64,000 nucleotides of DNA from Pseudomicrostroma phylloplanum (GCA_039545275.1 BCHS01000001.1:255579-319578); one strand, 5' to 3'. Counted from the stretch's first letter, positions 32,887-43,989 are shown. Notes: generated from the letters alone by a model not told the origin. Numbers and translations: made by a program.

Positions 32887-34581
32887 TCATTCATCCATGT
32901 CCATCTCGGCAAGTGCATCTTCGTGCAATCCCCAACGCTTCTCTCCCCTTTTCCCGCCCATCGAGGATCCACCAGAGACATCCTCTTCATCATCGTCGTC
33001 CACCTCGTCTTCATCGTCCTCTTCAGCGGGGGACCTAGATGAAGCGGGGGAGGAGCCACCCATGCTGCTACCGCCTTCTTCGCCTTCGGTGCGAGAGGTA
33101 GACGACGTGCCAGAGGTGCCCGTGCCCGTCGTACCTGCCGTCTTCGTAGAAGTAGTCGTGGCAGCCGTGTTGCGCTCGTCGCTCTCCTCGTCCAGAGCAA
33201 GGTGGGCAATGTCCGAGTTGAGTCGGTGTGAACCCAGGGAGCCAAAGGTATAAGGAGTGGAATAGCTGCCGTTGCCCGGGCCACTGGCGTAGTTGCTGTA
33301 GCTTCCGTAGCCATTGCCATTGCCTGCTCGTCCGACAGGAGGAGTGCCATTGAGACCGAGCGACTTGAAGCTATTGAGTGGGCTCAGACCTCCACTGACG
33401 GAGCGCGGCACAGAGGAGGCAACCGAGGCGCGGTCTGGGTCGTAGGATGCTTCGCGGTGCGGAGACTGAACGGAAGAGATCGAGGGAGTCCGGCCTCTCA
33501 GGGCAGCCTTGCGCTGCATGAGCTTGTCGAAGTTGACCCTGTCTGATCCTAGCAAGCCTGACGCAGCCGGTGAGACAGCGGCCGGCCACAGAGCCTTCTC
33601 ATCAGGCAGAGACTGCGCGTCTCCGTCCAGATTGACGAGAATGGCGGCGGCTTCAAGGAGCTGCACTTGTTGGTGCTTGGACATGAGGAACTTGGACGCC
33701 TCCTTCCAGTAGACTGTGTGCTCCCAGCGATGCTTGACGAGACAACTCGGATGGCGATAGACCTTGAGACAGCTTTCACAGCGGTGGAGAGCCAGTTCTT
33801 TGCCTCCAGCTGTCCGAGCAGATGAGCTGAGCGACTCCTCATCCCCGTTCATGGATTCGCTTATCGACTCTCGTCTGCCTTGAGCTCCGCCATTGCCGGC
33901 AGCATTTGCTGCAGCTGCAAGAAGGGCAGCAGCAGATCCGCTAGTTGGAGCAGAAGCGGGGACAGCGCCAGGCGCACCGTTCTTGTTGACTTCGGAGCTA
34001 GCAGGAGGGTTGGGGGGGATCGCCTCGCCGGGCTCGGGTCCGTAGCATTCTTGGCCAAAGTGGGTGTGGCCTGTCGGCCTGCCGGTCTTGGCGCCACTGT
34101 TGAGCACCGACGGGGGCAAGGAGAGTGCTTCTGCAGCTGAGCCTAATGAGGCAGAGAAGGACGAAGGCGTGTTGCCATCTGCACCGACGCGAGGGCTAGT
34201 GGAGAAGGCGCGGCTGACATTGGGAGGGTAGGCACCGCCTCGACCAGTCGGGATGGGTTGGCCTCCTCGGCTGGCAAAGGCGATGCCGATCCCACCTGCT
34301 GAGGCTGCTGCTGTCGCTGAATCGGATGCTTTTCGCCTCATCTGACCGATGGACTCGCGGCGCGGTCTGCTACGACCCTTGGGTACTGAGGAGGGCTCAG
34401 AGCCAGCCAATGCATCGCCATTGTGGCCATTGCCAAAGGAGCGCGAGTACCCTTGTCGATCGGCGCTAGCACTTTGCGGCGTGGAAGGGTAGCCGTTGTT
34501 GAGAGACACCACCGTCTTGGTCGGTGAGGGTGAGAAGAAGCCCTTTGGTGGTGGGACAAAGTCCGAAGAGGATTGTGGCAT
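32887..34581 (-). CDS. single C2H2 zinc-finger protein, probable transcription factor
   Basis: An intronless gene of 564 codons starting at the ATG at 34581. One finger of type C-x2-C-x12-H-x3-H lies near residues 267-290 (CESCLKVYRHPSCLVKHRWE, then His). The segment just after it is ordered and helical (YWKEASKFLMSKHQQVQLL), and I recall similar finger-plus-helix sequences in other basidiomycetes. The rest is low-complexity: Ser/Gly-rich N-terminus, Ala run near 220, Gly/Tyr/Ser-rich segment near 420-450, and an acidic C-terminus (EEDDEDEVDDDDEED). The architecture fits a DNA-binding regulator, but no target or pathway can be read from sequence. It has an unusually long upstream region (2.85 kb) with several simple repeats, which is common for regulatory genes. 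Confidence 0.72.
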   Translation of the reverse strand: MPQSSSDFVPPPKGFFSPSPTKTVVSLNNGYPSTPQSASADRQGYSRSFGNGHNGDALAGSEPSSVPKGRSRPRRESIGQMRRKASDSATAAASAGGIGIAFASRGGQPIPTGRGGAYPPNVSRAFSTSPRVGADGNTPSSFSASLGSAAEALSLPPSVLNSGAKTGRPTGHTHFGQECYGPEPGEAIPPNPPASSEVNKNGAPGAVPASAPTSGSAAALLAAAANAAGNGGAQGRRESISESMNGDEESLSSSARTAGGKELALHRCESCLKVYRHPSCLVKHRWEHTVYWKEASKFLMSKHQQVQLLEAAAILVNLDGDAQSLPDEKALWPAAVSPAASGLLGSDRVNFDKLMQRKAALRGRTPSISSVQSPHREASYDPDRASVASSVPRSVSGGLSPLNSFKSLGLNGTPPVGRAGNGNGYGSYSNYASGPGNGSYSTPYTFGSLGSHRLNSDIAHLALDEESDERNTAATTTSTKTAGTTGTGTSGTSSTSRTEGEEGGSSMGGSSPASSRSPAEEDDEDEVDDDDEEDVSGGSSMGGKRGEKRWGLHEDALAEMDMDE

Positions 34582-36323
34582 CGAAGACTGTCAGATCGGA
34601 GAAGAGATGCGAGGAGGCGTCATTGATGTCAGAGATGATGATGGAGATCGGTTATGAAGGCCACACCCAAACTCGGCTCATCGTCTTATTTGGAGACGAG
34701 GAGACGGAGGGGGCGATGGAATAACGTCTTTTCTCCAGCTCTTTGTCTCCGAACATCTGGCTTCATCGGAGCAGCAGAGACACGTGGAAGCGTCTCTTGT
34801 AGTCTTATCTCTAGCACCGAATGCCGCTTTGCTCGACGTCTTCTGTGCATGAAGTTCGAGGCCCACTGCACGCGAGCTTGGCGTCCAGCCAGTTGCAGTG
34901 TGTCCTCTCTCTCTTATTCATTTGCGGCGATTTGTGCTACGTGCCGTGGCCAATCAGCGATAATCTGTGGCTGCTCTCTCTGGACTCTTTTTTTCTCCCC
35001 CCCCCTGCGTGACCTGAAGCTGCAAGCCCCGCGCGGCTCTTTTATTTTTGTTGTGGCCTGCGCTGCTGCCGCCGCTGCTGCCGCCGCGCCCGCCATGGTG
35101 GCACGGAAGGGGAGAGCAACCTGCAGGCGAATCAGGAGAATTGTAGCCCGGCCGGAAGAGCCCAGGCACGCAGCTGGGTGCGGAGAGCGCTGCAGGCTCA
35201 ATCGCACGCCTACAGCCTACCTCCCCCACCCGGGGAACCTCTGCCAAGAGATATCGCTCCCTGGCAACCCACAGGGTTTGAGAAGCTTACGAGGCAACCA
35301 GCAGACGGCAGCCTCCAAGGAACCCGCGGTTGAGGATGACATCTCAATGGTAGCTGTCCGCTTGGCCAGACACCGATTACTGCCGGAGCCACGTCCGATG
35401 CTCAGCCCGACGCGCTCTATTCCAAGAGATCCGCCCGGCCCCACTACGCCCGGCCCCTCTCCTGTGACACGACCCCCTTTGTCTGTGCTCTGGATGTTAT
35501 GTACTCACATCTCTTGCATTCGTCTTTGTCGACATGGCTGCTCCCTGAACTCCATTCCTAGCCGGTTGCGAAGTAGCACCGCCAACCCCACCTGCCGCTC
35601 CTGCAGCCCTCTGGGGCGCCGCTTCATACGCCGTCATGACCGCCTTTGAAGACGGTGAAAAGACCCAACCTCTCCTTCAAGGAAACAAGTCTGCCTTGTG
35701 CTTGGAGGATGTACGAGTCTGAATGCTCGTAGCAGCGTCAACGAGAGCCGAAGAGAGGACGAGCTCTTGAAGATGCAATGGGAAGAGCCGTGCGGGGTGG
35801 GTCCGGAAAGAGGATGAGGCGAGGGAATTGATGGGCTCTTGACGGAGGGGTTGCGAGAAGGATTGAAGGTTGAGTGGGAGCACTCTGCTGATACAATGTC
35901 AAGACGATGCTGCTGATTGGCTAGGAGAGAAGACCGGAGTGCCTTGTCTGGGTGAAAGCGGCGCCAAGCGAATGAGCTGTTTCACCAGAGGCAGACTATC
36001 GTGACAGTAGACGTAGAACGGTGAAAGAGGCACTCGACGGCCGGTATTCCGCAAAAGGATTCCGTACTAACGCTGAGCGAGGTGACTTGTGGGGGTTGAA
36101 AGCGGACTAGGTCGAGCACCAAGAGAGAGGAGAGTCGGGTGTGGGGAGAGGGGGAGGAGCACTGCGTACCGGTAAAAGAGACCAGCGGACCCGGGACTGG
36201 GAGCCGAAGTAGTAGCGCAAGGAGTGACCGTGGGGGGAGAAGAGAAGAGCGATGGGACAAGGGACAGGGAAAGCGAAGGGTATTGGTAGCAATCCTCTCG
36301 CAACGTGGTGGAGACGAGAGCGT

Positions 36324-36350
36324 GGGGGGAGGGGGGGGGAGGGAGGGGGG
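36324..36350 (+). repeat. G-quadruplex-type motif on the plus strand
   Basis: Four G runs of 6, 9, 3 and 6 are separated by single A residues. Runs of three or more G with one-base loops are the arrangement known to favour parallel quadruplexes. Confidence 0.8.
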
Positions 36351-36392
36351 CACCGGAAAGTGAGCTGAAGCGCGCAACTTTCCAAAAAGTAA

Positions 36393-36410
36393 GGCGGCGG
36401 CGGCGGCGGC
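36393..36410 (+). repeat. (GGC)6 trinucleotide repeat
   Basis: Six perfect GGC units in the long non-coding region upstream of the C2H2 gene, close to other microsatellites. Confidence 0.9.
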
Positions 36411-36544
36411 AGCTGGAGCAGCGAGGCAACAGGGCGTGTGTGCGTGCGCCTGCGTGCGTGCGTGCGAGTGAGCGTGGGTGCGGACCCAGGCGAGAGAGAG
36501 ACAGACAGACAGGAAGCCCAGCCAGCCCGGCCCAGGCTATTCCA

Positions 36545-36564
36545 CCCCACCCACCCACCCACCC
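36545..36564 (-). repeat. G-quadruplex-type motif on the minus strand
   Basis: The plus strand has five C runs of 4, 3, 3, 3 and 3 separated by single A residues. The minus strand, which is the coding sense of the C2H2 gene, therefore has GGGT units in series, a classical quadruplex-forming arrangement. Confidence 0.8.
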
Positions 36565-37426
36565 AGGCGGAGACGCTGGGCCGGCACAGGCAGCGCAACC
36601 AGGGGAGGGGGCACTCTGGCACTGGCACTCGGCACTGCCCTGCTCTGCTTTGATTTGTCTCTCCCAGGCAAGGACTCTCAAGCAGGCACGCAATCAGCAC
36701 GCAGCACAGCACAGCACACCGTTCCTGCTCCTCCCGATTCCATTCGCTTCGATTCCCACTGCGCGCCACGGATCCAAACCGGTGGGGAAGGGGGGGTGTG
36801 GGTGACCTGCAGAGGCCAGTCGAACGAAGCGCAGCGCAGCGGGCATGGGCATTTGAGACTGGACAAGGGTGAGAGAGAATTGCGAATTGTGCGAGCGGGC
36901 GAGTGGGCGGAGCAGCACTCACGCGGCCAGCCCAGCCAGCCAACCAGCACCGCCAGGAGTCTCAGCGGGGTCTAGGGCTGGATGGCTGGATGGCTATGCG
37001 ATGCTATGCGATGCGAAGTGATGCGGGGTTCGCCGGGCGGGTAAAGAGCCTGAAAGGGCCCGCCGAGGTAAAGTCTTGCTTGCCAATGAGACTCACACGC
37101 AGGCCCAGGGTCACGCCAGCCCCCACGTCAGGTGAAGCCGACGCCAGCGCCAGGCGCCAGCGCTAGGTGCGCGCCAAGTATTGCTCCCCTACCGGCAGAA
37201 GATGCATCGGCTTTTCACTTGTCTCAGCGCCCTTTGGAGATCAATCCGGAGAAGAAGAAGTCCCAGTCTGGGGAAGATAGGCAGGTGCTCGGCTCAACTG
37301 CCCATTGCCAGCCAAGGCGGAGATTAAAAAAAAAACTGGGGTCCGAGAAGGAGAGAGGGGGAAAAAGGAAAGACGTCACATAAGACACGGATACGAGACA
37401 GGACGTGGGAGCGGAGGACTAAGAGA

Positions 37427-39949
37427 TCAAAAGAAGTGCACAGCCTGCGTCATGGGTAGTCTTGTAGCTGCCTCGACTGTGCACACCACCCCGTCCGCCT
37501 CGACGGTGTACGTCTCCGGGTCCACCTTGAGCTTCGGCAATGCAGCATTCAGCTTCATGTCTCCCTTTCTCACTTTGCGGCAGCCCACAACCCCCTCTGC
37601 CCTCTTGCGGATTCCGTACGAGCCAATGTTGCCGTTGGACAGGGATATTTGAGAGACAAAGACGATCGAGTTGAAGGGAGCCGCGCCGGGCTGGGCTCCG
37701 TACATCTTGCGTCCGTACACCGGCTGTACAGTCGGGATGGAGGCATTGGCATCGCCCATTTGTGCCCAGGCAATCTGACCGCCCTTGATCACTACCTCGG
37801 GCTTCGTACCGAAGTTCTCTGGCCTGTAAAGGACCAGGTCGGCCAGCTTGCCTACTTCCACCGATCCGATCAGGTGCGACATGCCATGGACAATGGCTGG
37901 GTTCACAGTGTACTTGGCCACGTAGCGCTTCACCCTGAAGTTGTCTGCATCGCTCTCCTTGTCCTCGGCTAGCTGTCCACGTAACGACCTCATCTTCGCA
38001 GCCGTCCTCCAGGTCCTCGAGACTACTTCTCCGATCCTGCCCATGGCTTGCGAATCAGATGAGATGATAGAGATGGCTCCACTGTCGTGCAGCACATCCT
38101 CGGCAGCCACAGTCTCGGCTCGGATTCGCGAGTCTGCAAAGGCTACGTCCTCAGCAATGTCCTTGGACAGGTGGTGGCAGACCATGAGCATATCCAGGTG
38201 CTCATCGAGGGTGTTTGTAGCATACGGACGAGTAGGGTTGGTGGATGAGGGCAGCACATTGTCCTCTCCACAGACGCGAATGATGTCAGGAGCATGGCCA
38301 CCACCAGCTCCCTCGGAGTGGTAGGTGTGGATCGTGCGGTCCTTGAATGCTGCAATGGTGCCCTCGACAAAGGAAGACTCGTTGAGCGTATCAGTGTGGA
38401 TGTTACATTGAACGTCGAACTCTTCGCAGACATTGAGGCAGTTGTCAATGACTGCCGGGGTGGAACCCCAATCTTCGTGAATCTTCAAACCAGCACAACC
38501 GGCCTTGATTTGGTCTTGCAGGCCGACAGATGAAGAGTCGTTGCCCTTGCCGGTGAAAGCGAAGTTCAGAGGGAAGTGATCGGTCGCCCTGAGCATAAAG
38601 CGCAAATTGTCCAGACCCGGTGTGCAGGTAGTTGCGGATGTACCGGCTGAGGGACCTGTACCACCGCCGATGACAGTAGTGATACCGGTAGCTAGTGCCT
38701 CCTCGCATAAGTCTGCGCAGATGTAATGAACATGGGCATCAATAGCTCCCGCCGTTAAGATGAGCTTCTCTCCTGCAATGACTTCCGTGCAGCTCCCTAC
38801 GATCATGCCCGCCGTGACGCCATCCATGATGTCAGGGTTGCCGGCCTTGCCGATACCCGAGATGAATCCATTCTTCACACCGATATCGGCCTTGACGACT
38901 CCCCACCAATCGACGATGAGGGCATTGATGATGACCAGGTCCAGTGTCTCCTCGTCCGTCCGGCCCGTAGCTTGTCCCATGCCGTCTCGCAAGACTTTTC
39001 CGCCTCCGAACTTGCACTCATCTCCATAAGACGTGAAGTCCTTTTCCACCTTGATCCAGAGATCTGTGTCGGCGAGGCGGATCTTATCGCCCGTTGTAGG
39101 ACCGTACAAGCTGGCATAAGCTTCCCGACTGAGTTCCACCGGGGGAGCGGGCGTGAGTTGCTGAGGCATCTCCTCGCTCGCAAAGCCCATTGCCTCGAGG
39201 CGAAGCGACAGGAATTGGTGACCCTCTGGCGAGTGAAGGTTGTCGAGGAAACCCGCTGCGATGTTGTTGCCAGAGGCAGCGATGGCCTTGTTCCCTCCAA
39301 TGCTCACCAGGTTCACGCTGCGAACGTCTCCTGGTTCGAAGCGGATCGCCGTACCAGCTGCAATGTCCAGTCGGCGACCCAGAGCTGCCAGTCGAGGGAA
39401 TGACAAGGCCGGGTTTGTCTCGATGAAGGGATAGTGCGAACCGACTTGGATTGGGCGATCACCGGTGTTGGTGACCCGTACAGTGATTCGATCTCTGCCC
39501 TTGCAGAGGGCGATAGGTCCTTGGTCCGCCGCTACGATGAGCGCGCCTGGCAGATGCTCTGGTACCTCGGTAGTGGGGAAAAGGTCTTGCGAAGGTATGG
39601 GCAGCATCGAGCCGTACAGAGCTGCTTCAATGTTTCCAGTAGGGGTGCAGATGGGGTCATGGACCGTCACCAAGAAGCTGCCGTCCAGGAAGGTCCCCTC
39701 GACCATGACCTCATGGAGCAGCTCGGGAACGCCTGGTAAGACATGGCAGCGTCCCAAGAATGTCTTGCCTAGCTGCATCAGCTCAGCCACAGAGCGGTCG
39801 CCATCTCGGATGTACTCTTGGAGGACAGAAGCGATGAGTGCGGTTGCCTCGCCCTGGTTTAGCTTGACGCCCCGGGCAAGACGACGCTGGGCGAGGAAGC
39901 CGGCATTGGCCAAGAGGAGCTTGTCGTGCTCTCGAGGAAGAAGATGCAT
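37427..39949 (-). CDS. URE1: urease, single-chain fungal type
   Basis: An intronless gene of 840 residues starting at the ATG at 39949 ([11 protein letters not shown], the usual urease start); the open frame extends to 40009 but adds no family sequence. Urease hydrolyses urea to ammonia and carbamate in the cytosol with two nickel ions. The gamma, beta and alpha parts of the bacterial enzyme are fused in order. Visible: the beta segment [18 protein letters not shown]; nickel ligands HVHYIC near residue 400; the lysine to be carbamylated in [12 protein letters not shown] near 488; [14 protein letters not shown]; the flap region [20 protein letters not shown] near 590; and the late nickel-site stretch [18 protein letters not shown]. 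All active-site segments are intact. No nickel accessory genes are near. It diverges from a small orphan gene across 526 bp containing GATA-type sites, consistent with nitrogen control. Confidence 0.97.
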   Translation of the reverse strand: MHLLPREHDKLLLANAGFLAQRRLARGVKLNQGEATALIASVLQEYIRDGDRSVAELMQLGKTFLGRCHVLPGVPELLHEVMVEGTFLDGSFLVTVHDPICTPTGNIEAALYGSMLPIPSQDLFPTTEVPEHLPGALIVAADQGPIALCKGRDRITVRVTNTGDRPIQVGSHYPFIETNPALSFPRLAALGRRLDIAAGTAIRFEPGDVRSVNLVSIGGNKAIAASGNNIAAGFLDNLHSPEGHQFLSLRLEAMGFASEEMPQQLTPAPPVELSREAYASLYGPTTGDKIRLADTDLWIKVEKDFTSYGDECKFGGGKVLRDGMGQATGRTDEETLDLVIINALIVDWWGVVKADIGVKNGFISGIGKAGNPDIMDGVTAGMIVGSCTEVIAGEKLILTAGAIDAHVHYICADLCEEALATGITTVIGGGTGPSAGTSATTCTPGLDNLRFMLRATDHFPLNFAFTGKGNDSSSVGLQDQIKAGCAGLKIHEDWGSTPAVIDNCLNVCEEFDVQCNIHTDTLNESSFVEGTIAAFKDRTIHTYHSEGAGGGHAPDIIRVCGEDNVLPSSTNPTRPYATNTLDEHLDMLMVCHHLSKDIAEDVAFADSRIRAETVAAEDVLHDSGAISIISSDSQAMGRIGEVVSRTWRTAAKMRSLRGQLAEDKESDADNFRVKRYVAKYTVNPAIVHGMSHLIGSVEVGKLADLVLYRPENFGTKPEVVIKGGQIAWAQMGDANASIPTVQPVYGRKMYGAQPGAAPFNSIVFVSQISLSNGNIGSYGIRKRAEGVVGCRKVRKGDMKLNAALPKLKVDPETYTVEADGVVCTVEAATRLPMTQAVHFF

Positions 39950-40475
39950 GGCGAATACAGCACAGTAATGGGGCCAGACGAGAGGAGTGGCACAGAGGCC
40001 GTATGGCAAGGGTGAGTGATGGTGGGATAGTCGAGAAGAGGCGGCGCTGTGCTTCCCTTAGTCTTGTCTACCCCACATCACTTGGCGCCCTGCAGATAAC
40101 GGCCGCCAAATCGCGTGGCCTGAGCGGAGCGGAGCAGTAGAGCAGTGGAGCGGCGAGACTGGAGAGGCACCCAGAGCCGCACCCAGAGCAGGTCAAGGTG
40201 ACCAGGAAGCGTAGGGATGTCCGCCTCTGCTGATGTCGCACGCAGGATGGATAAGATGGGCACCATTACGAGAGATGGCTCATCTTTGTTTGGCTGATAC
40301 ACGACTTTGTTGCGGCCTGTGTGACCTCACGTCCGGTACGGGCTTCGCTCCTCCCGTCCGAGTCTTGCTCTCAGCTCGGCACCTCTTTCCGTCTCGGCAG
40401 GACCTCGTGGAGCCGCATCTGTCTCTGTTGATCACCTCCTCCATCAACCCTACGCGCCCTCCTAGTTCGTCAAAG
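39950..40475. promoter_or_regulatory. divergent promoter region, urease / small orphan gene
   Basis: 526 bp between two start codons. GATA-type cores are present at 40095-40099 (AGATAA context) and 40250-40255 (GATAAG). Fungal urea and other nitrogen genes are commonly controlled by AreA/Gat1-type GATA factors binding such sites. The sites are seen directly; their use is inference. Confidence 0.4.
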
Positions 40476-41072
40476 ATGTCACAACAGCCGCAAGCATTAT
40501 CAGAGGGTGAGCAGGCAGCACTGGCAGAACAGACGCAGCCGAGCCAGACGGAAGTGGCAGAGTTGCAGACGGGTGAGTTTAATCCTTGTAGGCACGTGGG
40601 TGGTGCTGCCACGCTTGCCCAGCTCGTCAACCTCTTGTCTTGCGACTGACATCCACCATCTGCTACCACTGTAGGTACCACTGCCATCAGCCGGACTGAG
40701 CCAGGCCTCGAGCCCACCACTTCGCAGCTCGACCCCCGCTTCGACCGGGATGATCTGCGACAAGGCAAGCCTCCCCCAGCAGTCCGCCAGGGCGGCATCC
40801 TCTCGAGCGTCGCCGGTGGGCCGCGACACCTGGGCAAGGGTATCCAGAAGATGCGGAAGATCAAGGTCCGCCGGCCGAGGTTAGGAGGGAATAAGAGGAG
40901 GGAGGAGTTGACTGAGGAGGACATGACGGATGAGGAGATTGAGGTGGGAGAGGAGGAGGACGATGAGGAGGGAGGCGTCGATGAGACGCCTGCTGCCACC
41001 AAATCGACCGCCCAGGGACACGATGGAAAGGAGAAGAAAGGAGTGCTGGGAAAGATCCTACATCACCATTAG
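40476..41072 (+). CDS. small orphan protein with basic core and acidic tail
   Basis: Exons 40476-40572 and 40675-41072 join in phase 1 to give 164 residues. The first exon is Gln/Glu/Ala-rich. The middle has a compact motif (LDPRFDRDDLRQGKPPPAVR, then GGILSSVAGGPRHLGKG) followed by a basic cluster KMRKIKVRRPR. An acidic stretch (EELTEEDMTDEEIEVGEEED) precedes a basic end KEKKGVLGKILHHH. No family is recognised. Reading-frame fit across the intron and consensus GTGAGT/TAG sites favour a real gene. The basic cluster could act as a nuclear signal or nucleic-acid contact, but that is only a possibility. Confidence 0.6.
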
Positions 41073-41497
41073 AAAAAGGAAATACAGAGGAATCGCACCA
41101 GTCACCATATCGGCCTTGTGCCCTCTGTCCGCCCATCCGCGGGCGCACTTGCTCCGCGGATGGTCATGAAGGGTGATTCGAAGACATGATGTGGCAGTAA
41201 GAGCTTCAGCAATTGCCTGGCGATAATACTGTTGATTTCTCAGAGGCTCAGACCGTAGATGCGTTCTATGGCTCGCGTCTGACGCCAAGGCTGCCTGGCC
41301 TAGCCCCTTCCTCCACTGCGAGCGCCTCGCTTGCCTTTCCGGATCTGCCATTGCCCGCATCGTCAATCTCACAGCCCAGCCCTCCATCACCCACGTATAC
41401 CCTTCTTCGAAGACTCCAGACTCGCCTTCTCCGTTATTGGCAAGACTTCTGTGCGGTCTAGGAGCTCTGCTTCTCTGTCACCTTTGTCCTCCGAGCC
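41073..41497. other. intergenic region upstream of VPS23
   Basis: 425 bp between two plus-strand genes. Short overlapping frames show no recognisable protein. It is pyrimidine-rich just before the VPS23 ATG, as is common for fungal promoters. Confidence 0.5.
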
Positions 41498-43411
41498 ATG
41501 GACCGCCAAGTGGTGCACAACTGGCTGCGCTCGGTGCTGGTCCCCTACGCCAATCCCGACCGGACCTTTGCAGATGTAGTCTCCCTCCTCGAAGCCTTCC
41601 CATCGCTATCGCCGAGAACAGACCTCTACATCTCGAATGTGGGCCAGTCGCTACTGCTGCTACAACTCAAAGGGACCATTCCGATGCAGTTTAGGGGCCA
41701 GACTTACAATGTTCCGATTGAGGTGTGGGTGAACAAGGCTTACCCGAGGGAGCCACCGATTGGGTATGTGAGCCCGACCAAGGACATGCTAGTCAGGAAG
41801 ACGGAAGAAGTGGATTTGGACGGTCTCATCAATGGGACATATCAGAAAGAATGGACCAGGAAGTGGGAGGTGAGTATAGGTGGGCAGCTGCAGAGTATCG
41901 AGTGAGAGAAAGCGTTGATGTACCTTGTTCCCTGCTTCATGCTGCAGTCCAAGAGTCTCCTCGCCTTTATACACGCCTGCCAAGACATCTTCTCTCGGCA
42001 GCCTCCAGTTTACGCAAAGCCGCCCACTACCTCGACTTCTGCTACGCCATCTCAACCCGCTGCAGCGACTGCCAGCCCGGCCTCTCCACGCCAGCCCCAG
42101 CCCCTGCCAAGCCAGCGGGAGTATGCTGGGAGCGCAAGTGGGGGCAGTCATCACAAGCCGCCGCCTCCTCTCCCAGGCCAAGGTCAGCCATCAACTCATT
42201 CAGGTCCATCCTCTGGGCCTCCCCAGAAGCCGCCCAAGCCCGGACAGAGTCAGTACGGCGATGGGCCTAGCCGATCTTCCTCTGGCTCTTGGGGGCCAGC
42301 TACACACAACGGAGCCTTCCATCCCACGCATCCCCCCAGCCATGCTCATTTCCAGCAAGGACCTCCGAGGTCGGGCTCCATAGACAGCAGGCACGAGGTC
42401 AATGGCCACCCTGCCTACTCCTCACCCCAGCTAGAGTCTTATGGAAGCCACGCTGGTTTCCGAGCTTCTCAGGGCCCAGGGCCCAGCTCTGCTGGACCTA
42501 TGCAAGCTCATCCACCAGGCGGTCAATGGGGCCAAGCGCAGCATGGTCCTACGCAATCACCAGTAGCTCAGCAGCAGATGTGGAAACACAATGCCCATCA
42601 CCCAGAGGCGGGATCCAGGCGGTTATCTACGCAGCATCCTCCCGGGCAGTACGGCCATCCTGCGAATCAGCATAGCTCCACTCCACCGCCCGCTCTGCCG
42701 CCCAGCGCCGCTCCCCAGTCCCAATACCAACCAAATTCAGCTACTCATCCAGCACCTTCAAGAGGTCCGCCGCTGCCCACCGGCCGTCCAGTCACTGCTC
42801 AGGAGGACTTCCTCGACTCGCTCGCGCACGACTCCGAGTCCAGCCAATCAGAAAGGGCACCGGAGGGTGCAACGCAGAACAGCAGCAGCAGCAGTGGTCC
42901 TCCTCCTCCGCGTCCGCTGAATCCAGAGCTGGCCGCCCTACACCACGCTCTACAAGCCAAGCTCTCCTCGCGGGTAGAGCAGCTACGCTCCACGCTCGGC
43001 GCCTCCAACACGCACCTCTCCCTCCTCGTAAGGGACCTAGACGCCGGTCCGCCCGCCATTGAGGACGAAGAAGCCCGGCTGCGCGCTGTCCTCTCCGTCT
43101 GCCAATCTCGCTCCAGCGCCCTCGAGTCCGCATTAGAACGACTGCGTGAGCGCACCCGCGAGCTTCAGACCCGCGAGCAACCCCGCTCCGTAGAGGTGGT
43201 GCTGGCAGACAGTATTGCCGGTGATCAGCTAGTGGGACTCGTAGCGCAGGACTTGGCCATCACGGATACGCTCTACCATCTTTCAAGGGCGTTGGGGAAT
43301 GAGGAGATTGAGCTGGAGAGGTACCTCAAGTGGGTGAGACAATTTGGTAGGGAACAGTTCCTTAAGAGGGCACTGGCTATGAAGATTAGTAAGGGACTTG
43401 AGGCTAGCTGA
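41498..43411 (+). CDS. VPS23: ESCRT-I subunit Vps23/TSG101
   Basis: Exons 41498-41869 and 41948-43411, phase 0, 611 residues. Vps23/TSG101 binds ubiquitinated cargo and sorts it into multivesicular endosomes as part of ESCRT-I. Residues 1-145 form the UEV domain, an E2-like fold without the catalytic cysteine (FADVVSLLEAFPSLSPRTD, GTIPMQFRGQTYNVPIEVWV, PREPPIGYVSPTKDM). A long Pro/Gln/Ser/His-rich linker follows to about residue 430, then a coiled coil (ALHHALQAKLSSRVEQLR). The C-terminal steadiness box is complete (ADSIAGDQLVGLVAQDLAIT, then YLKWVRQFGREQFLKRAL). The linker is longer than in yeast (whole protein 385 residues). The intron lies within the UEV-coding region. Identity is secure. 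Confidence 0.94.
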
Positions 43412-43989
43412 GCTGGCGTGCTTGCGTGCTGTGGAGCTAGAGCTGATGCCGAAGCCTTGATGCTGCAGGCTAAGCGAGGACGGGACGCGAGGAAGGAAAG
43501 CCAGTAAGAGTTGAGCCAGTAGGCGATGGATCACAGCGGACGACGGCAAGTGCCACGTATTGGGCGTTGCAGGAATGAAACACATCAGTCACCCTCGAGC
43601 CCCACCCCCTCTGCACTATGACCGCATCCCCGCACCATCCCACACCTTCTCGCACCGGCAACATATCATATTTTTTGAACAACACAAAGACGAGGGAGTC
43701 CTACCCCGAATGGAGCATTGAAATGTAATCCGCACGTGGGACGACCGCAGAACCGGGCAATCTTCCTTCTGTCAAGGGCAATCAGAACGATTGTCAGAAG
43801 AGTCGAGGGTATATATTTCGAGACAATGTGTGTGACCAAAGCGAAAACAGCCGAAAGAGTAGGGGGAAGTGTGACAAAGATGAGATGAGATCGAGGGGGA
43901 AAGGGTGGGAGTGAGAGGGGCCCTCAAGCGCAAGGGCCCGCATCAACGCATCGTCTACCGCCTAATGCTACTGCTGCAGGTCGAGCTAA
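43412..43989. other. convergent intergenic region, VPS23 / MSB1-like
   Basis: About 580 bp between two stop codons on opposite strands. Short frames on both strands have no family match. It is purine-rich near 43850-43930. It is expected to contain both 3' UTRs only. Confidence 0.5.

Larger units (their letters stand above)
34582..37426. other. 2.85-kb gene-free region upstream of the C2H2 gene
   Basis: This is the longest gap in the window, between the C2H2 start and the urease stop (both on minus). Overlapping frames (+ 34654-35649; - 36107-36943; - 36067-36693) start at non-ATG codons or look like simple-sequence translation. It contains pyrimidine tracts (T8 and C9 near 34988-35005), GCC-type trinucleotides near 35065-35090, and a cluster of microsatellites and G-quadruplex-type motifs at 36.3-36.6 kb. 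It probably carries the C2H2 promoter with a long 5' UTR; an RNA gene is possible but not supported. Confidence 0.5.

Noticed and set aside
34654..35649. A 331-codon plus-strand frame upstream of the C2H2 gene.
   Set aside because: Its composition is erratic (Cys/Arg-rich, then simple repeats) with no domain; it most likely reflects GC-rich non-coding sequence.
36067..36943. Two overlapping minus-strand frames of 208 and 278 codons.
   Set aside because: They translate microsatellite and quadruplex repeats in different frames; the 278-codon frame starts at TTG, and neither has a domain.
39950..40009. A longer urease N-terminus (20 extra codons).
   Set aside because: The family begins at the MHLLPRE segment, encoded from 39949; the extra codons have no counterpart.
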